This document shows positions 59,650 through 64,000 of a stretch of DNA of 64,000 bases, in pieces. Position numbers and translations under genes: made by a program. Under the pieces are notes generated by a model. The model saw nothing but the letters and a program-made list of their open reading frames with translations, had not been told where the DNA came from and searched no databases. The DNA is from Taxillus chinensis. Its lineage: Eukaryota > Streptophyta > Magnoliopsida > Santalales > Loranthaceae. Numbering within the stretch: the first letter of the stretch is position 1; every line of letters starts with the position of its first letter. The stretch lies in the NCBI GenBank assembly GCA_023512835.1, contig CM042084.1, positions 14,399,903-14,463,902 on the forward strand, in the 5' to 3' direction.

Positions 59650-62600
59650 AAGATATTGATGATTTACCTACTTCTCAGTCCAGTGAGCCAAAAGAAGAAA
59701 AATGCTCCCCACTCCTACACTTCATGTTCTCACCAACCAACAAGAAACTTTTGTTGGTATTCTCCAACATATTGAAAATCCAATTCTCCATAAACAACTC
59801 TTCAGTCAGTTATTTTCACAAAATACTGTCCGTCCTTTGCCCCCAATTTTCCCTAAAGTTCCTCCAAATCATTATTAACCTTCAAATTCTGCTCCACCAT
59901 TACAAACTTTGCAACAAGAAGTCAAAATAATTAAAGAACAAATTCATTAGTTTAATAAATTAAAAGATCAACATTTTCGGATTATACTTTATTACCAAAA
60001 CCGCCAAATTATGATTCCATTTCACCCCTCCAACATATTATTTCTCAATTTTTTTTCTTAAAATCACTATTAAATTTTCTGAAAATTTTACTCTTGATAC
60101 AATCACCTTTTTTGATACTAGTGTTGATTTCAATTGTATTAAAGAAGGTATTATTCCCGAAGATTTCAAAAACCTTCTAATCAAACTCTTCTTGCCGCCA
60201 ATAATCAACAACTTCCTATCAAATATAAAATTGAAGCTTTTATCATAAATCAAAATATCCAAATCAAAACTGTTTTTGTTCTTCTTTCTGATATTCAACA
60301 TAATGTTATTTTAGGAATACCATTTATCCATTTAATTACTCCTTACACAGTTCATCATGATCATATTTAATCAAACTCATCTTTTCAAAACTTAATTTTC
60401 CCTTCCTTGAACAATCACGCACGCGTACTTCAGATTTATTAACTAACAAAATATTTTCAAAAATGAAATTCATAATACCATCAAAGGGAAAAAGACTCAT
60501 CTTACTCAATCTATTTTAAACCTCAAAATTGAAGAACAACTTTTTCAAAATTCAACTAAATCTAAAATCAGTTCTTTTCAAAAACAAATCAAGCAAGAGC
60601 TTTGTTCTGATCTTCTAAATGCTTTTTGGGATAGAAAACAACATATAGTTGATTTACCTTACGAAAAGGATTTTTCTGACAAAAATATCCCTACTAAAGC
60701 TCGTTTTATTCAAATGAACCAACAACTTAAACAATACTGTAGAAAAGAAATCCAAGATTTAGAATCCAAAGGTTTAATTCAAAAATCTAGGTCGCCCTGG
60801 TCTTGCACTGCTTTTTATGTTAATAAAAATGCTAAAATAGAAAGAGGCACACCTAGACTTATTATTATTTACAAACCACTTAACAAAACACTCCAATGGA
60901 TTCGTTATTCCATTCCAAACAAAAATGATCTTTTACAAAAACTTTATTTTTCAAATATTTTTTCAAAGTTTGACATGAAACCCAGATTTTGACAAGTTCA
61001 AATCCATCCAAAAGATCATTACAAAACTTCTTTTACTGTTCCTTTTGACCAACACAAATGAAAAATAATGCCTTTCAGATTAAAAAATGCTCCATCTAAA
61101 TTTCAAAGAATTATGAATGACATATTCAATCCATATTCTATTTTTTGTATTGTTTATATTGATGATGTTTTAGTTTTCTCTTCTTTTATTGAGCAATACT
61201 TTAAACATCTCAAAACATTCTTTCACGTTGTTAAACAAAATGGCCTAGTTGTTTCCAAACCTAAGATCTCTCTTTTTCAAACCAAAGTTCGTTTTCTAGG
61301 ACATTATATTTCAAATAAAATGATTACGCCAATAGAAAGAACCCTTGTCTTTGCTCAAAAATTTTCTAATAAAATATTAGACAAAACTCAGCTTCAAAGA
61401 TTTTTAGATAGTTTAAATTATATTTTAGACTTCTGTCCAAATATTAATCGCATTGCTAAAACTCCTCATGATAAGCTAAGAAAGAATCCTCCTCCAAGGA
61501 CAGATGAACATACTAACATTATTAAACAAATAAAAACTCAAGTTGAAACTATTCATTGTCATCATATTGCTGATCTTAATCTTCCAAAAATAGTTGAAAT
61601 TGATGCCTCTGATCTCGGTTATGGTGGTATTTTAAAACAATCCATTAATAATCGTGAACAAATCATCCAATTTACTTTGGGCCATTGGAATGCATGCCAA
61701 AAGAATTATTCAATGGTAAAAAAAGAAATACTTTAAATTGTTTTTTGTCTTTCTAAATTTCAAAGTGACTTATTAAATCAAAAGTTCTTTCTTTGAATTG
61801 ACTGTCAATCTGCCAAAGAAATATTACAAAAAGATGTCCAAAACCTTGCTTCCAAATAAATATTTACTTTGTGGCAAACTTTTCTTAGCATTTTTGATTC
61901 TGATATTGATATTATTAAAGGAAGTAAGAATTATATTCTTGATTTTCGAACCCGTGAATTTTTGCAAAACAGGCCCTGGCCCCCACTAGGCCTTGTTTCC
62001 ATCTCCACCCTTCCATCAAATGGGGTACAAGAAGAACAAAGGCAAGGAGGTCCAAGATTTTCCCGAAGGTGCTTCACAACAGCATTTTCCTTCATGGGCT
62101 TCCATTGTTGAAGGAGAAGAACAAGCTAATGCTGAGGCCTCTCCATCCTCCTCCATGGTTCAGGAATGGGTAGAAGCCCTGTCCAAAAATCCCCAAATGT
62201 TCTAAATGTTTCAAAACTAATTTCCTACATATTCTCTAAACCCTTCATTTGCCCCAAATACCCAAAACCTAGTTCCCATTCCAAATATCCCTTCTCCAAT
62301 TAATCCAATTCCTTCATCTTCAAAAGGCAAAGGAGTCCTTTCCCTACCATTAAAACCCACTCCCACGGGTATATATTTCTCCATCTCCCAAGGAAATTTC
62401 TCAATCTTACGCAAAAGTACTTATTTCCCAAACACCCTCCAGCTTTCAAATTATTTTATCATCGTCAAAATTACCTTCCTCCCAATACATTGACAAGCCA
62501 AATTACCAAAACATTTTCCCTTTTGAACATAACCTTTTCAATTCCATTCCAAAAGTTTATAATTCAAAAATCTTTCCCTCAAATTACCATTTCAAACCTT

Positions 62601-62652
62601 TCAATACTCTCAAGACCCAAGCTTACTACCACTCAATCCTAGAATCAATAGT
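59650..62652 (+). mobile_element. Endogenous pararetrovirus, right fragment (protease, RT, RNase H, then a restart)
   Basis: Plus-strand text runs in caulimovirid order. A degraded aspartic-protease region lies at about 60060-60360. The reverse transcriptase follows (60700-61330), with the YIDDV box at 61155-61169, then RNase H (61560-61990) with a DASD motif. Premature TGA stops at 60990-60992 and 61059-61061, a TAA at 61734-61736 and frameshifts make it non-functional. After RNase H, a new open region (from about 61993) and further low-complexity text run to 62652; this looks like the start of a viral reading frame, so the copy may be circularly permuted. The family pattern is closest to florendoviruses of Caulimoviridae. 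It is an old inherited copy, not a live virus. Confidence 0.75.
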
Positions 62653-62903
62653 TGTTAGGATTGGATAACGCACACACAAGCAATCACAAGATAAGAAAAG
62701 AAAGAACAAGCAAATCAAAGAGACACCAAAGATTTATGTGGTTCGGTCAGAAAAGACCTACTCCACGGCCGCACTAGGTTTTCACTATCACCAACCAAAA
62801 AACAACCCCTAGGGCTTACAACATTACATGGGTATATATAGTTACAGAAAAAAGGGCCAAAATTACATAATCAACTAGGCCCATCAGACTCCACAGCCCA
62901 ACA
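62653..62903. mobile_element. 251-bp LTR, probably copia type
   Basis: It begins tgttaggattggataacg and ends cagcccaaca, so the ends are TGTT...AACA. Inside are blocks common in plant copia-like LTRs (tttatgtggttcggtc, tactccacggccg) and a TATATATA box near 62833. The left neighbour is pararetroviral DNA and the right neighbour is a kinesin exon. The 5-bp flanks (atagt and cttct) differ, so this is not a simple solo-LTR insertion at one site. Confidence 0.6.
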
Positions 62904-63790
62904 CTTCTTTCAGCCTAGGAACTTCCGTGGCCATTCTAGCCTTCCTGTGATACCAAGGTGAAATACTTTGAACCATAATACAAAAAACACAGGGATTTCT
63001 TAGGAAGGATAGGAAAAAGATTGGGATTTAAATTGAATCTCTTCTAGGTGAAAAAGAAAAGGTTTCAATTGTCTGAAACAAATCTCAGAAGACAAAAGCA
63101 AGTAGCACTCTAGCCTTGGAAACCTGTCATATGTCCCTTCTGTATTAATTCTTTTCTATTAAACAAAATTTAAAAAATTTCAATTTTTGGCTTGACTTGA
63201 ACAAGTTCTCTAATTAAAATCCTAAAGGTCTGTTAAGAAGTTTCACAAAGAAAGAAATAAGTTATTGAACTTACCCTTCCATTTGTTGCTCATATTCACA
63301 ACGGACTTCATGTACTTGTCTTGTAACTTCGAGCTCATTCTCAATGGCTTGCATCAGTGCCTTTATAATACAATTGGAAGATTTCAACAAAAAATGCTAA
63401 ACAAATTAAAGCCACGTGTGATTTCTATTTCCAATAGCATACCTGAACTCCAGGATCATTTCCATTTCCAGCACCTGCATAGAAACAAGTCATTTTTTTC
63501 TGATCACACAAAATTAATATCAAAGCATGAATTAATGGATACTTACCATATGTTTCACGTGATAAAGCCTTTCGAGATTCTAATAGCTCTTTAAGTCGTT
63601 TTGTGGCCATTGCAGCTTCTTCGGTTTTGGGCTGTAAAACCTGACAGAAGAAAGACCAAGTGAGAGAAAAATAATATGAAATAAAAATATCATGGATCTC
63701 AAGAATACGCTGTATTACCATCTTTTGCCTCTGATTCAAAGCTAATAGCTTGTGCATTTCAAATTCATTCCTTCTACCCTCTTTCTTAAG
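62904..63790 (-). CDS. Kinesin-4 (FRA1/KIN-4 type), internal exons, partial
   Basis: Five exons read on the minus strand with consistent phases: 63719-63790 (LKKEGRRNEFEMHKLLALNQ...), 63547-63640 (VLQPKTEEAAMATKRLKELL...), 63443-63474 (GAGNGNDPGVQ), 63275-63360 (ALMQAIENELEVTRQVHEVR...) and 62904-62944 (KARMATEVPRLKE). This order is the coiled-coil stalk of plant kinesin-4 proteins, which move along cortical microtubules and influence cell-wall deposition. The motor domain would lie to the right, outside the window, unless this is only a fragment. The last exon is cut after 41 bp by the LTR ending at 62903. The frame is open in all five, so truncation looks recent or the gene continues elsewhere. 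KIN-4A versus KIN-4C cannot be decided. Confidence 0.8.
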
Positions 63791-64000
63791 CTGCAGATAA
63801 TTCAACCATTAATAATTTTGACAGAATATACATAACCTGGCCAATGAAGTGTATGCACAGACACAAGCACATTTATTCATAAATAATCCACGTATTAACC
63901 CCACATAATCACACATTATAGAGTAGGACTACAAAGTTCATTTGTGCTTCAAGAAGCTCCACCAGGATATGCAAGTAGAATAGGACTTCGGCTAAGTATA
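63791..64000 (-). other. Probable kinesin intron sequence
   Basis: The acceptor ctgcag at 63796-63791 precedes the first visible kinesin exon. I found no convincing further exon before the window edge. Confidence 0.45.

Noticed and set aside
62648..62908. Simple solo-LTR insertion into the kinesin exon
   Set aside because: The 5-bp flanks differ and the DNA left of the LTR is not kinesin, so a rearranged or larger nested insertion is more likely.
63709..63719. Alternative kinesin donor after MVIQ
   Set aside because: It breaks the phase into the next exon; the donor at 63718 with acceptor at 63641 restores the family text.
1..64000. CRISPR arrays, bacterial operons, rRNA or tRNA genes
   Set aside because: No regularly spaced identical repeats, and no rRNA or cloverleaf-type sequence was recognised by eye; the DNA is a plant nuclear locus.

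Overview
The window is nuclear DNA of a flowering plant, most likely a eudicot and possibly a woody one. Genes have AT-rich introns with GT-AG (and two GC-AG) borders. Intergenic DNA is very AT-rich and crowded with degraded LTR retrotransposons, MITE-like elements and an endogenous plant pararetrovirus. The protein families are all plant-specific or plant-typical. I could not fix the species.

Five nearly complete genes were reassembled from exons whose reading phases agree: a CER2/CER26-like BAHD protein of cuticular wax synthesis (+, 7027-11764, 2 exons, 448 aa); a nuclear Myb/SANT protein (+, 20127-28495, 6 coding exons, 698 aa); a NETWORKED-2-like actin-binding protein (-, 30061-33727, 2 exons, 998 aa); a small conserved plant protein of unknown function (-, 35595-37488, 2 exons, 157 aa); and plastid argininosuccinate lyase (+, 42652-47075, 7 exons, 532 aa). 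A sixth, a COMT-like O-methyltransferase (+, 53343-55299, 2 exons, 370 aa), is also intact. The right edge holds internal exons of a kinesin-4 (FRA1/KIN-4 type) gene on the minus strand. A frameshifted adenylate kinase fragment lies just upstream of argininosuccinate lyase.

Layout: 1-6.8 kb is repeat-rich (copia relic split by a gypsy-type LTR). 6.8-11.8 kb is the CER2-like gene. 11.8-19.8 kb is AT-rich DNA with a second gypsy-type LTR, a foldback element and a MITE with an 8-bp target duplication. 20-28.5 kb is the Myb gene, whose introns carry an 872-bp inverted-repeat element and a LINE remnant. 30-38 kb holds two minus-strand genes. 38-42 kb is intergenic with a second foldback. 42-47 kb is argininosuccinate lyase. 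49.4-51.8 kb is a 5'-truncated copia element with its 3' LTR. 53.3-55.3 kb is the methyltransferase. 55.7-62.9 kb is a nested complex: a degraded caulimovirid-like insertion, interrupted by a 3.3-kb solo LTR with a perfect 5-bp target duplication, and closed by a 251-bp LTR that abuts and truncates a kinesin exon.

The genes do not form a pathway or operon. The most notable observations are the kinesin exon/LTR junction, two GC-AG introns in one gene, a tandem duplication spanning a splice acceptor in argininosuccinate lyase, and several transposable elements whose borders and target duplications can be read directly.
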